From contig JAUJNF010000009.1 in the NCBI GenBank assembly GCA_030446485.1, forward strand, positions 1 through 64,000: a stretch of 64,000 bases of DNA, written 5' to 3'. Below, piece after piece: positions 34,470 through 43,033 of the stretch (position 1 is its first letter; every line of letters begins with the position of its first letter). The DNA is from Thermoleophilaceae bacterium (GTDB lineage: Bacteria; Actinomycetota; Thermoleophilia; Solirubrobacterales; Thermoleophilaceae). The notes beneath the pieces are model-generated. The model made no database searches. It saw only the letters and a list, made by a program, of their open reading frames with translations, and was not told the DNA's origin. The position numbers and the translations under genes are program-made.

Positions 34470-35405
34470 ATGGAAGCGGGGACGACAGCGGCGCCCGGGC
34501 CTCCGGTCCTGGGCGCCGCGCGCCCACGCCGGGGCGAGGAGGTCATCAAGGGCCTGCTGGTCCTGGCCGCCCTCCTGTCGGTGCTCACGACTACCGGCAT
34601 CGTGATCTCGCTCCTCGGTGAGACGATCCGCTTCTTCGGTGACGTCGGCATCGGCGACTACCTCTTCGGCAAGGACTGGTCGCCGCTGTTCAACCCGCCG
34701 AGCTTCGGAGTCCTGCCGCTCATCAGCGGCACGTTCCTCATCACCGCGATCGCCCTCGTGGTGGCCATCCCCCTGGGGATCGGCTCGGCCATCTACCTGA
34801 GCGAGTACGCCCGGCCACGGGTGCGGAGGACGCTGAAGCCGATCCTCGAGATCCTGGCCGGGGTCCCCACCATCGTGTTCGGCTACTTCGCCCTCACCTT
34901 CTTCACCCCCGAGGTGCTGCAGGGCATCTTCTCGCTCGACCTCCAGGGCCTCAATGCCCTGTCGGCAGGGATCGTGATGGGCTTCCTGGTCCTTCCCACC
35001 ATCGCCTCGATCGCCGAGGACGCACTCTCGTCGGTGCCCGGCTCACTGCGGGAGGGCGCCTTCGGTCTCGGCGCCTCGAAGCTGCAGGTATCGCTGCGGG
35101 TCGTGCTTCCGGCCGCCCTGTCGGGCGTCGTGGCCGCGGTGGTGCTCGGGTCCTCGCGGGCGATCGGGGAGACCATCATCGTGCTGGTCGCGGCCGGCCA
35201 GAAGCCGTACCTGGGGATCGATCCCACCAACCCCGCCGAAACCATGACGGCCTTCATCGCCGGCACCGCCAAGGGGGACATCGCCACCGGAAGCGTCGCC
35301 TACAAGACGATCTTCGCGGTGGGCATGACCCTGTTCCTGATCACTCTGCTTCTGAACGCGATCTCGATCCGGTTCGTGCGGAAGTACCGGCAGGTGTACG
35401 AGTGA
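34470..35405 (+). CDS. pstC: Phosphate ABC transporter permease PstC
   Basis: A 311-residue inner-membrane permease with six hydrophobic helices after a ~30-residue cytoplasmic lead. The ABC permease loop is EDALSSVPGSLREGAFGLGA with KLQVSLRVVLPAALSGVVAA, and SRAIGETIIVLVAAGQ is the typical PstC/PstA segment. It pairs with PstA to form the channel for phosphate delivered by PstS. Its stop overlaps the pstA start by 4 nt. Confidence 0.96.
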   Translation: MEAGTTAAPGPPVLGAARPRRGEEVIKGLLVLAALLSVLTTTGIVISLLGETIRFFGDVGIGDYLFGKDWSPLFNPPSFGVLPLISGTFLITAIALVVAIPLGIGSAIYLSEYARPRVRRTLKPILEILAGVPTIVFGYFALTFFTPEVLQGIFSLDLQGLNALSAGIVMGFLVLPTIASIAEDALSSVPGSLREGAFGLGASKLQVSLRVVLPAALSGVVAAVVLGSSRAIGETIIVLVAAGQKPYLGIDPTNPAETMTAFIAGTAKGDIATGSVAYKTIFAVGMTLFLITLLLNAISIRFVRKYRQVYE

Positions 35406-36334
35406 GCGCGCACGGAGCCCCAGCCACGCCGCTGATCGCCGGGAGGGACGCCGGGTCGCCCGCCATCGGCAGTGCTTCCACCGGCGAGCGCCTCCGGGAG
35501 ACGGCGTTCCGCGCCGTGCTGCTGTCCTGCATCGCCCTGGCCATCCTGCTCCTGGGCGTGCTGCTCGTCGATGTGGCGGTCGACGGCCTCGGCGTGCTCA
35601 GCCTCGATTTCATCACGAGCTTCGCCTCCTCCAACGCAGAGCAGGCCGGCGTTCAGGCCGCCCTGACCGGGACCCTCTGGCTGATGGCCGTGTGCGTGAC
35701 CTTCATCGTCCCGGTGGGGGTCGCGACGGCCATCTATCTGGAGGAGTACGCCGACAGCAGCCGCTGGTACAACCGCCTGATCGAGGTGAACATCCAGAAC
35801 CTCGCGGCCGTGCCGTCGATCGTCTACGGCATCCTCGGGCTCGCCTTCCTGGTGCGGGGTCCGCTGGGCCTCGAACGCGTGGTCCTGGCCGGCGGCCTGA
35901 CGCTCGGGCTGCTGGTGCTCCCCGTGGTGATAATCGCGGGTCGCGAAGCCGTCCGCGCCGTGCCTTCATCCATCCGCGAGGGCTCGATGGCGCTCGGGGC
36001 CACCCAGTGGCAGACCATCTGGAAGCAGGTGCTGCCGGCGGCGATACCGGGGATGGCCACCGGCATCATCCTGGCCCTCTCCCGCGCCATCGGCGAGACC
36101 GCGCCCCTGATCGTGGTGGGCGCCGCCACCTTCGTGGCCTTCAACCCGGAGGGCTTGTTCTCGCAGTTCACGGCGCTACCGATCCAGATCTTCGAGTGGG
36201 TCTCCCGTCCGTCGAACGACCTCAACGACTTCAAGCCGCTGGCCGCCGGAGCGATCCTCGTGCTCATGGTGCTCCTGATCTCGATGAACGCCGTCGCGAT
36301 CTGGCTGCGCAACCGATTCGAACGAAAGTGGTAA
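35402..36334 (+). CDS. pstA: Phosphate ABC transporter permease PstA
   Basis: A 310-residue permease starting at GTG 35402 inside the pstC stop. Six helices are visible; ATAIYLEEYADSSRWYNRLI, NLAAVPSIVYGILGLAFLVR, REAVRAVPSSIREGSMALGA (ABC loop) and LSRAIGETAPLIVVGAATFV are all PstA landmarks. It forms the channel with PstC. It lies 10 nt before pstB. Confidence 0.96.
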   Translation: MSAHGAPATPLIAGRDAGSPAIGSASTGERLRETAFRAVLLSCIALAILLLGVLLVDVAVDGLGVLSLDFITSFASSNAEQAGVQAALTGTLWLMAVCVTFIVPVGVATAIYLEEYADSSRWYNRLIEVNIQNLAAVPSIVYGILGLAFLVRGPLGLERVVLAGGLTLGLLVLPVVIIAGREAVRAVPSSIREGSMALGATQWQTIWKQVLPAAIPGMATGIILALSRAIGETAPLIVVGAATFVAFNPEGLFSQFTALPIQIFEWVSRPSNDLNDFKPLAAGAILVLMVLLISMNAVAIWLRNRFERKW

Positions 36335-36344
36335 GTGATCTAGA

Positions 36345-37218
36345 GTGGCCGAGCAGATGACCGAGCCGGGTCCGGAGCAGCAGGCCGAAGGGCGCTTCGA
36401 GCGCGCCGCGGAGGCCGCAGTGGGGGGTGCGCCCAGCAGCCCAGCTGTTGCCATCGAGCCGGCGCCTCAGACCGGGGGCGAGCCCACGAAGCAGCGGAGC
36501 ACCATCTTCGAGTTGAACGGCGTCAGGGTGAGCTACGGCGCCAAGCCGGCTGTCCGCGATATCAACTTCGATATCTACCAGCACCGCATAACCGCTCTGA
36601 TCGGTCCCTCGGGTTGCGGGAAGAGCACGCTCATCCGTTGCCTCAACCGCATGAACGATCTGATTCCCTCGGCGAGGGTCAGCGGCCGCGTCATGTACCA
36701 CGGCGAGGATCTCTACGCGTCGAAGGTCGACCCCGTCGAGGTGCGCAAGCGGATCGGCATGGTCTCCGCGTGCTCGGGATGAAGGGCGACATGGACCAGA
36801 TCGTCGAGTCCGCGCTCCGCCGCGGGGCGCTGTGGGAAGAGGTCAAGGACCGACTCAAGACCAACGCCTTCGGCATGTCGGGAGGGCAGCAGCAGCGACT
36901 CTGCATTGCCCGGGCACTCGCGATCGAGCCCGATGTGATCCTCATGGACGAGCCGGCGTCGGCTCTCGACCCGATCTCCACCGGCCGGATCGAAGACCTC
37001 ATGCTCGAGCTGAAGGAGAACTACTCGATCGTGATCGTGACCCACAACATGCAGCAGGCGGCTCGGATCTCGGACATGACCGCGTTCTTCACGGTCGAGC
37101 TGGACGAGGAGGAGAAGAACCGCACGGGCCGCGTGGTCGAGTACGACGAGACCGACAAGGTCTTCACGAACCCGTCCGACCCCGCACGGAGGCCTACGTG
37201 ACCGGCAAGGTCGGCTAG
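36345..37218 (+). CDS. pstB: Phosphate ABC transporter ATPase PstB, with an internal deletion and frameshifts
   Basis: The GTG at 36345 opens a ~45-residue disordered lead, then [20 protein letters not shown] and the Walker A region [20 protein letters not shown]. After VRKRIGMV (about 36765) the text jumps, out of frame, to [19 protein letters not shown]: about 20 residues are missing, including the Q-loop (normally FQKPNPFP) and its neighbour helix. Signature [15 protein letters not shown], Walker [14 protein letters not shown] and [13 protein letters not shown] are intact. A second change at the C-run near 37185 restores the usual end [10 protein letters not shown] at 37218. As it stands this would not make a working ATPase. 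Confidence 0.85.
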
Positions 37219-37226
37219 CCGGGCGC

Positions 37227-37973
37227 GTGGCGGACGACGCCGCGAACCGCTCGCAGCGCCCCACGGGCCGCGCGGCGGCCACGAGCCGCGTTCAGTTCAC
37301 GCACGACCTCAAGATGATCGAGGAGCGCGCGCTGGAGGGCCTGACGATGGTCGGTGGCAACCTCGACCGGGCGCTCGACGCCGTGCAGCACCAGGACATC
37401 GAGCTGGCCAGCCTCACGATCGCCGACGACGACCGCCTCGACGGCCGATACCTCGAGGTGCACCAGGGAATCCTCACCCTGCTCGCCACCCAGGCCCCGG
37501 TGGCCACCGACCTCCGCGTGGCCGCCGCCCTGCTGCACCTGATCAAGCACATGGAGCGCATGGGCGACCAGTGCGTGAACATCGCCAAGCTCATCCCGCT
37601 GGCGGGGCACGAGCCGCCGAGCAACGCCGACGTGCTCGCCTGCATCGACCGCATGGGGCGCCAGGCCGGGTCGCTCGTGGTCCAGGCCGGGCAGGCCTTC
37701 GCCCGCCGGGACGTCGGGCTGGCCATCGACCTCGTGCGCCAGGACGACGAGATCGACCGCCTGAACAAGGAGGTCTTCCGCCTGGCGCTCGAGATCGGCG
37801 ACGACCTCGACACCCGCGAATGGGCCATGCACATGATGCTCGTGGCCCGCTGCCTCGAGCGCATCGGGGACAACGCGGTCGACATCGGCGAGCAGACCGC
37901 GTTCGTGGTGACCGGCCTCTTCCGGGAGTTCACCGACGCGTCGCACCCCGAACAGGCGGTCGGCCAGCCCTAG
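37227..37973 (+). CDS. phoU: Phosphate signalling protein PhoU
   Basis: A 248-residue PhoU from GTG 37227. Two homologous three-helix bundles hold the metal-binding repeats: the first has LLHLIKHMERMGDQCVNIAK, the second MMLVARCLERIGDNAVDIGE. PhoU links the Pst transporter to the phosphate two-component system and restrains both. It is 8 nt after pstB and closes the operon. An N-terminal ~20-residue extension is disordered. Confidence 0.95.
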   Translation: MADDAANRSQRPTGRAAATSRVQFTHDLKMIEERALEGLTMVGGNLDRALDAVQHQDIELASLTIADDDRLDGRYLEVHQGILTLLATQAPVATDLRVAAALLHLIKHMERMGDQCVNIAKLIPLAGHEPPSNADVLACIDRMGRQAGSLVVQAGQAFARRDVGLAIDLVRQDDEIDRLNKEVFRLALEIGDDLDTREWAMHMMLVARCLERIGDNAVDIGEQTAFVVTGLFREFTDASHPEQAVGQP

Positions 37974-38004
37974 AGGGCGGTCGACCAGCCGGAGTAGCCC
38001 TTGG

Positions 38005-38640
38005 TCAGGACTTGACGAACGGCTGCACGGCCTCCAGCACCTGCGCCATCTCGAGGCTCTCGTCGAAGGCATTGGGCGCCGTGACCTCGCCCCGCGCGCC
38101 GCGTATGGCCGCGGCGTGCCGTGCCTCGATCTGGGCGATCTGGCCGGCCGCCGCCAGGACCTCGCGGGACTCGATCCGGGGCGCCGCGCCGTTGTAGGCC
38201 GACACGCCGGTCTCCTCGAACGTCTGCGCCAGCTTCAGGAAGGCCTGCTCGTTCTTCATGGGGAACTCGACCGTGGGCGCCTTCACCGGAGTGCCGTCGA
38301 GCGAGTTGATGGTCTCCTGCAGGGCGCTCACGTGGTCGCGCTCGTGCTGGCCGAGCGTGCGCGCCAACGCCATCGCGGCGGGACTCAGGTCGAGCTCGAG
38401 CGCGCGCCGGTAGAACTCGGCCTCGAGGAACTCCAGCGTGAGGGCGAAGTTCAGCACCTCGAGGTCGCCCTCGGCGCCACTCTTGTTCTGGGCAAGGGCC
38501 TGGCCGACGAACGGGCCGACCGTGCCGATCCCGTACACCGCCCCGGCGGCCAGCGCACTGCGCAAGATGAAGGCCTGGCGGGTCATCCCGCGCACCTCCA
38601 CGGTGCCCAGCTCGGGTACGGCAAGGGTTGCGTGGCGCAT
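38005..38640 (-). CDS. Exported ferritin-like domain protein, copy 2
   Basis: A 211-residue protein. The start ATG 38640 is favoured by an AGGAGC just upstream over ATG 38670, which overlaps the previous stop. A short lead and a membrane/signal helix (RQAFILRSALAAGAVYGIG) precede a four-helix bundle: LEVLNFALTLEFLEAEFYRR, LGQHERDHVSALQETI, FEETGVSAYNGAAP and IAQIEARHAAAIRG. The E, ExxH, E and ExxH residues match a ferritin-like di-iron site. It is next to a paralogue with the same layout. Likely an iron-binding or redox protein outside the membrane; many such proteins are linked to desiccation responses. Confidence 0.85.
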   Translation of the reverse strand: MRHATLAVPELGTVEVRGMTRQAFILRSALAAGAVYGIGTVGPFVGQALAQNKSGAEGDLEVLNFALTLEFLEAEFYRRALELDLSPAAMALARTLGQHERDHVSALQETINSLDGTPVKAPTVEFPMKNEQAFLKLAQTFEETGVSAYNGAAPRIESREVLAAAGQIAQIEARHAAAIRGARGEVTAPNAFDESLEMAQVLEAVQPFVKS

Positions 38641-38669
38641 CGACTGCTCCTTGTTCGGAAGGCCTGGCA

Positions 38670-39413
38670 TCAGGTGACGATGAAGGTCTGGACGGAGGTG
38701 AGGACCTCCTCCATGGTGAGCGGGGCGGCGAAGCTGCCCTGGGGCGCGAACGGCCGGCCGACCAGCTCGTTGAGCGTCGCCGCGTGCCGGGCCTCGACCG
38801 AATGGATCGAGAGCGCCGCCGCGAGCACCTCCTTGTCGCGGATGCGGTTGGCCTGGCCGAGATAGGCCCCGGCGCCCGCGTTCTCGATCGTCGCCGCGAG
38901 GGTCAGCACTCCTTTCGCGGTTCCGATCGGGAACCTGACCTTCGCCGGTTCGACCGGTGTGCCGCCGAGGTTCGAGATGGTGGTCTCGAGCGTCTCGCGG
39001 TGCTGGCGCTCGTGGCTGCCGAACTTCTTGACCATCGCCAGCTGGCTGCCCTTGATCAGGCCGCTGTCGATGACCGCGGCGTAGAAGGCGGCCTCGAGCT
39101 GCTCGAGCTTGAGCGCGTAGTTGAGGATCTCCAGGTCGCTCGTGCCCTCGCGGGGGTCCGCGTTCGGCTGCCTCGTGGACGCGGCGCCGCTTCCGGGGCT
39201 CTCCCCCGACCGCCCGCCGCTATCTCCGCTCGAGCGGTCCTCGCCGCCCCCGTCGTCGCTGTTGCAGGCCGCGACGAAGATCGAGAACGCGCTCGCCGCG
39301 CTCGCGCCTCCCACCATCTTGAGGAACCGCTTGCGCGAGCCCGGGTCTCGCGCAAGCTCCTCCACCGCTCGTGGCCCTTCGGGGCCGCGGGTCTCGCTCG
39401 TCGGCTCGTTCAT
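38670..39413 (-). CDS. Exported ferritin-like domain protein, copy 1
   Basis: A 247-residue paralogue of the previous protein. The N-terminus has DPGSRKRFLKMVGGASAASA leading to FSIFVAAC, which reads as a lipoprotein or Tat-like signal with a lipobox Cys, then a Gly/Ser/Asp-rich linker. The bundle has LEILNYALKLEQLEAAFYAA, FGSHERQHRETLETTI, IENAGAGAYLGQA and IHSVEARHAATLNE, keeping all di-iron ligand positions. Coupled to copy 2 by nearly overlapping stop and start. Together they form a two-gene unit downstream of a secreted protein gene. Confidence 0.85.
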   Translation of the reverse strand: MNEPTSETRGPEGPRAVEELARDPGSRKRFLKMVGGASAASAFSIFVAACNSDDGGGEDRSSGDSGGRSGESPGSGAASTRQPNADPREGTSDLEILNYALKLEQLEAAFYAAVIDSGLIKGSQLAMVKKFGSHERQHRETLETTISNLGGTPVEPAKVRFPIGTAKGVLTLAATIENAGAGAYLGQANRIRDKEVLAAALSIHSVEARHAATLNELVGRPFAPQGSFAAPLTMEEVLTSVQTFIVT

Positions 39414-39471
39414 TCTGGGTTCAGCTCCTTGTCAGGGGCGGCAGTTGCCGGGTCGCCAGGTTCGTCGTCGT

Positions 39472-40740
39472 CTAGGGCTGGACACCGGGTACCTCGACGC
39501 GAGGCCCTCGCGGCCGCGCCTCCAGGAACCCGAGCGCCGGGCAGTTGATCAGCACGTTGGCCGAGCTGAGCGGCCGGCGGCCGGGCGCCGTTACGAGCCC
39601 GCGGGCGGCGTCGCGCCGCACGACGTTCGCGTCGGTCCGGAGACCGTTCAGACCGGCGGCCACGGCCCGCTCGCTGTACACCCCCACCTGGAGGTCCCAC
39701 AGCGGGCTGTACTCCCGCCGGTCCGCCGCTCGTGCGTTGGTCGGGAAGACGTCGAAGATGTTGCTCACGTCGGCGCCGCGGCGGAACGCCTCGAGTACCT
39801 CCGGATTGGCCACCGCGGCATCGCGGCCGGGGATGCCGGCCTTGATCGCGTGGGTGAGGCCCTGGTTGCGACCCTTGCCCGCCGCCGCACCCCTCTCGCT
39901 ATCGGGCGTCAGACCGGTCTTGGCGTTGACGAAGGTGAAGATCGAGGCGCGCGCCGAGTCCGGCTCCCCTCCGCCGTTCGGGAAAGGCGCGTCGATCAGC
40001 GCCGGCACGAACGTGCTGCGCTCGATCACCGCGGTGAACGCGTCGGAGGACTCGAAGCTCAGGTAGAGGATCGGCTGGCCGTTGGCGAAGCCGCGGATGA
40101 AGAGGTGGTCCGTGGTCATGTTCTCGGTGTCGATCGCCAGGGTCCGATCGTGCGTGTTCCTGTGCGTCGTGACGTCGAAGGGACCGTCACCGGTGGCCAC
40201 GATCGGCGCGTTGTAGACCACGCCGTCGCCCTGGACGTTGACGAACGGGCTGTAGTTGGGACGGCCCGTGGCCCCGACGCTGAAGGACTGCGGCGGGAAG
40301 GCGCGCGGGCCGGGCTCGAGGGTGCGGTCGGGACTGAAGTCGGGGGCTCCCTCGAACTCGACCTCCGCCCGTCCGAGTATCCGGTCCTCGGTCCTGACCG
40401 TCTGGGCACATGCCGGGCAGTCGCGGCTGATGTTGCTGAGCTTGGGAGAGTGGTTGATCCCGAGCTCCTCGGCGATGTTCGCGTCGGAGACGTCGGTGAT
40501 CACGAACCACACGGTCTCTCCGTTGGCGGTGCCGCGGTGCAGCGGCAGCGTTGCGAAGTCGCGGGTGAGGTCGACTCGCGTGGCGCTGGTGATCGTCTGC
40601 TTCTCCTTCTCGAGGGTCAGTCCGACCGGTGCGCTCTCGGTCGTGCCCTCCTCATCCTGCGCGGATGCCACCATCGACGCCGACAGCGCCGCCACGACGG
40701 CGATCGAGGCCAGTCCTCCCACTCTCAGTCTCTTGCCCAC
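39472..40740 (-). CDS. Secreted protein of unknown function, 422 aa
   Basis: Starts at 40740 with a clear signal peptide (MGKRLRVGGLASIAVVAALS, cleavage near ASAQDEE). The mature chain is beta-rich, with a CPAC motif at about residue 130, DRTLEPGPRAFPPQSFSVG, NVQGDGVVYNAPIVATGDGP and YSPLWDLQVGVYSERAV. I do not recognise the family. The CxxC pair in an exported protein may be a disulphide or metal site. It precedes the two ferritin-like genes on the same strand with a 58-nt gap, so a shared transcript and a joint role are plausible. Confidence 0.75.
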   Translation of the reverse strand: MGKRLRVGGLASIAVVAALSASMVASAQDEEGTTESAPVGLTLEKEKQTITSATRVDLTRDFATLPLHRGTANGETVWFVITDVSDANIAEELGINHSPKLSNISRDCPACAQTVRTEDRILGRAEVEFEGAPDFSPDRTLEPGPRAFPPQSFSVGATGRPNYSPFVNVQGDGVVYNAPIVATGDGPFDVTTHRNTHDRTLAIDTENMTTDHLFIRGFANGQPILYLSFESSDAFTAVIERSTFVPALIDAPFPNGGGEPDSARASIFTFVNAKTGLTPDSERGAAAGKGRNQGLTHAIKAGIPGRDAAVANPEVLEAFRRGADVSNIFDVFPTNARAADRREYSPLWDLQVGVYSERAVAAGLNGLRTDANVVRRDAARGLVTAPGRRPLSSANVLINCPALGFLEARPRGPRVEVPGVQP

Positions 40741-40858
40741 GAAAGATCATCTCCCCCTGTCGGTGGTGGTGGCGATCGGCGCGACGGCCGTTCCGCTGAC
40801 CTCACCGTACGGCCGGGGATCCGTGCCGTGGGGCGATTCGGGCCCGCATTGCCCGAGC

Positions 40859-40896
40859 TGTAAGCGCGGCCACAAACGCTGCACAAGATGTAAGCG
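40859..40896 (+). repeat. TGTAAGCG direct repeats, 30 bp apart, upstream of a LysR gene
   Basis: TGTAAGCG occurs at 40859-40866 and 40889-40896, exactly 30 bp (about three helical turns) apart, 34-71 bp before the LysR start and between it and the divergent secreted-protein gene. Same-face spacing suits a LysR or other regulator site. The rest of 40741-40929 holds no gene. Confidence 0.35.
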
Positions 40897-40929
40897 TCGC
40901 TTCATCAGTGCGGCCTATGGTCGACGGCG

Positions 40930-41880
40930 ATGCTGAACGTGAGGCGCCTGAGCGTCCTACGCGAGGTGGTCTCGCAAGGGAGCTTCTCGGCTGCGGCCGA
41001 GGCACTGTCGATGAGCCCGTCCGCCGTCTCCCAGGCGATGCATGCGCTGGAGCGTGAGGCGGGTGCCGTCCTCTTCGAGCGCGTGGCCGGCGGCATGCGC
41101 AGCACCGCAGCGGGCTCCGCCCTCGCGGCCCACGCCGAGGCCATCCTGGCCCGCGTCAGCGAGGCCGAGGCCGACCTGCGGATGATGGGCGCGGGCGGTC
41201 AGGGGCGGCTGCGGCTGGGGTCGTTTCCAACGGCCACGGACGCCTTCGCCGCCCGCGCGGTCGAGGCCTTCCGACGGCGTCTGCCGCAGGTCGACGTCCA
41301 CTACCGCGCCGGGAGGCCTCAGGAGAGCCTGGCCCGGCTGCGCGCGGCGGAGCTCGACCTGGCGGTGGTGTTCGACTGCGACCGCTGGAGCGCGGAGACC
41401 AGTGACCACAAGGGGGCCCACGGCGACGTCGAGTACGCCCCGCTCCTCGACGAGCCGTATCTCGTGATGATGACTCCGGGCCACCGATTGGCGGACGCCG
41501 ACGCCGTTCGGATCTCGGACCTGAGTGGCGAGCGAATCCTCGGCAGCCCCCCGAGCTGTCCTCCGTGGGGCGCCGACCTGCAGCACGCCTGCAGGACCGA
41601 GGGCTTCGAGCCCCGCCTCGAGCCGCTGTACAGCAGCTCCACGTTCCGAGACGTGCAGGCCTTCGTGGCGGCCGGCAGGGGCCTGTCGATGCTGCCGAGC
41701 CTTGCGCTGCCCACGGCCCGCGGCGATCTGGTGGCCCGGCCCCTCACTCCGCCGCTCGTACGGCACGTCAAGGTGGCCATGCTGGCCGACGGCCACCGCT
41801 CGCCGGGCGTGACCGCGTTGGTGGAGGCCCTCCGCGACTGTGCCACGAGCCTCGAGCCGGGGCTCATCGCGGCGGCCTAG
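40930..41880 (+). CDS. LysR-family transcriptional regulator 1
   Basis: A 316-residue LysR regulator. The N-terminal helix-turn-helix is RRLSVLREVVSQGSFSAAAE with ALSMSPSAVSQAMHALEREA; the effector domain has RLRLGSFPTATDAFAARAVE, ELDLAVVFDCDRW, ACRTEGFEPRLEPLYSSS and VAAGRGLSMLPSLAL. The SFPTAT segment and the PPWG motif are shared with two other LysR proteins in the window (41.9 and 45.5 kb). It is divergent from the secreted-protein gene, which is its most likely target by position. Confidence 0.92.
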   Translation: MLNVRRLSVLREVVSQGSFSAAAEALSMSPSAVSQAMHALEREAGAVLFERVAGGMRSTAAGSALAAHAEAILARVSEAEADLRMMGAGGQGRLRLGSFPTATDAFAARAVEAFRRRLPQVDVHYRAGRPQESLARLRAAELDLAVVFDCDRWSAETSDHKGAHGDVEYAPLLDEPYLVMMTPGHRLADADAVRISDLSGERILGSPPSCPPWGADLQHACRTEGFEPRLEPLYSSSTFRDVQAFVAAGRGLSMLPSLALPTARGDLVARPLTPPLVRHVKVAMLADGHRSPGVTALVEALRDCATSLEPGLIAAA

Positions 41881-41944
41881 CGACACGTTTCCTCGTCGCC
41901 GGTACCGGGCCCGGTGGCACCCGTCGTCAGGTAGGTCGGCGAAG

Positions 41945-42919
41945 ATGCACCTCCCACCGGCCATGTTCGATGTCAGGCGCCTACAGATACTCGTCGTGGC
42001 CGCCCGAGGCGGCAGCTTCGCCGCGGCCGCCGAGGCCCTGTCGTTCACGCCCTCGGCAATCTCCCAGCAGATCTCGACGCTCGAGGCCGAGGCCGGAGCG
42101 GTGCTCTTCGAGCGCACGACCCGCGGGGTGCGCCTCACCGAAGCCGGGCAGGCACTGACCGCCCACGGCGAGGCGGTGCTGGCGAGGCTTGCCGATGCGC
42201 GGGCCGAGCTCGACGCGATCGCCGGGGTTCGCGTGGGCGAGCTGCGCTTCGGCTCCTTCTCGAGTGCCACGTCGGCCTTCGCTGCCGACGCCGCCGAGAC
42301 GTTCCGGAGCCGCCACCCGGGGGTCACGCTCCAGTTCGCCGACGGGGAGCCCTACGAGAGCGTCGCCAGGCTGAAGGCCCGCGACCTCGACCTCGCCGTC
42401 GTGTTCGAGTTCGACCACTGGGACGCCGGGCTCGACTACGATGGCGAGCGGGTCGGCTTCGACCAGGAGCTCGAGCACGTCGCACTGTTCGACGACCCTT
42501 ATTACGTGGTGATGCCGCGCGACCACCGGCTGGCGCGCACCGCTCCCGTCGCCGTTCGCGAGCTCGCCGGCGAGACCATGGTCGGCGGCTCACCGTGGTA
42601 CATCGACCTCCAGCGGAGGAGTGCCGCGACGGGCACCGAGCTGCGCTTCGACTCCTCCTTCCGGGCCACCGGGTTCGAGGCCTTCCAGGCCTTCGTCGCC
42701 GCCGGCCGGGGGCTCACCCTGATGCCGCAGCTCGCCCTCGGCTGGATGCGGGACGGGCTTCTCGCGCGCCCGCTCGCGGATGGGCCGGTGCGGCACGTGA
42801 AGCTTGCGCGTCTCGCCCAGGCCTACCCCTCGCCCGCGGCGCGGGCCATGATCGAGCTCGTGCGGCAGCGCGTCGACGAGCTCGGGTTGGCGTCGGTCGC
42901 CGACGAGGCCACTCGTTAG
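41945..42919 (+). CDS. LysR-family transcriptional regulator 2
   Basis: A LysR protein of 324 residues from ATG 41945 (AGGTAGG upstream) or 318 from ATG 41963, which aligns better with the N-terminus of regulator 1. DNA-binding helices: VRRLQILVVAARGGSFAAAA and FTPSAISQQISTLEAEAGAV. Effector domain: LRFGSFSSATSAFAADAAET, LDLAVVFEFDHWD, SSFRATGFEAFQAFVAAGRG and LTLMPQLALG. It is clearly a paralogue of regulator 1, 64 nt upstream. Target and ligand unknown. Confidence 0.9.
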   Translation: MHLPPAMFDVRRLQILVVAARGGSFAAAAEALSFTPSAISQQISTLEAEAGAVLFERTTRGVRLTEAGQALTAHGEAVLARLADARAELDAIAGVRVGELRFGSFSSATSAFAADAAETFRSRHPGVTLQFADGEPYESVARLKARDLDLAVVFEFDHWDAGLDYDGERVGFDQELEHVALFDDPYYVVMPRDHRLARTAPVAVRELAGETMVGGSPWYIDLQRRSAATGTELRFDSSFRATGFEAFQAFVAAGRGLTLMPQLALGWMRDGLLARPLADGPVRHVKLARLAQAYPSPAARAMIELVRQRVDELGLASVADEATR

Positions 42920-43033
42920 CTCCGCTTAAGTCAACCCGTAGGAATCGTCGTGTTGTCTGAAGGCACCGGAGCGGGCATGCTGGTAGCGAGGAGGCCGGAG
43001 CCACGCTCCCCGCCGGCCGATGCACTCCGCGCC

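Noticed and set aside
39472-40740. Assignment of the secreted protein to DUF4331
   Set aside because: It lacks the SSDHxDxP start and repeated Asp/Asn features of that family; resemblance is limited to a secreted beta-rich layout, so it is left as unknown.
40850-40936. Zinc-ribbon-like Cys pattern (CPSCKRGHKRCTRCKRRF) in a plus-strand frame
   Set aside because: It is the tail of a frame antisense to the secreted-protein gene, lies in a divergent promoter and arises from the TGTAAG repeats; no start or body supports a protein.
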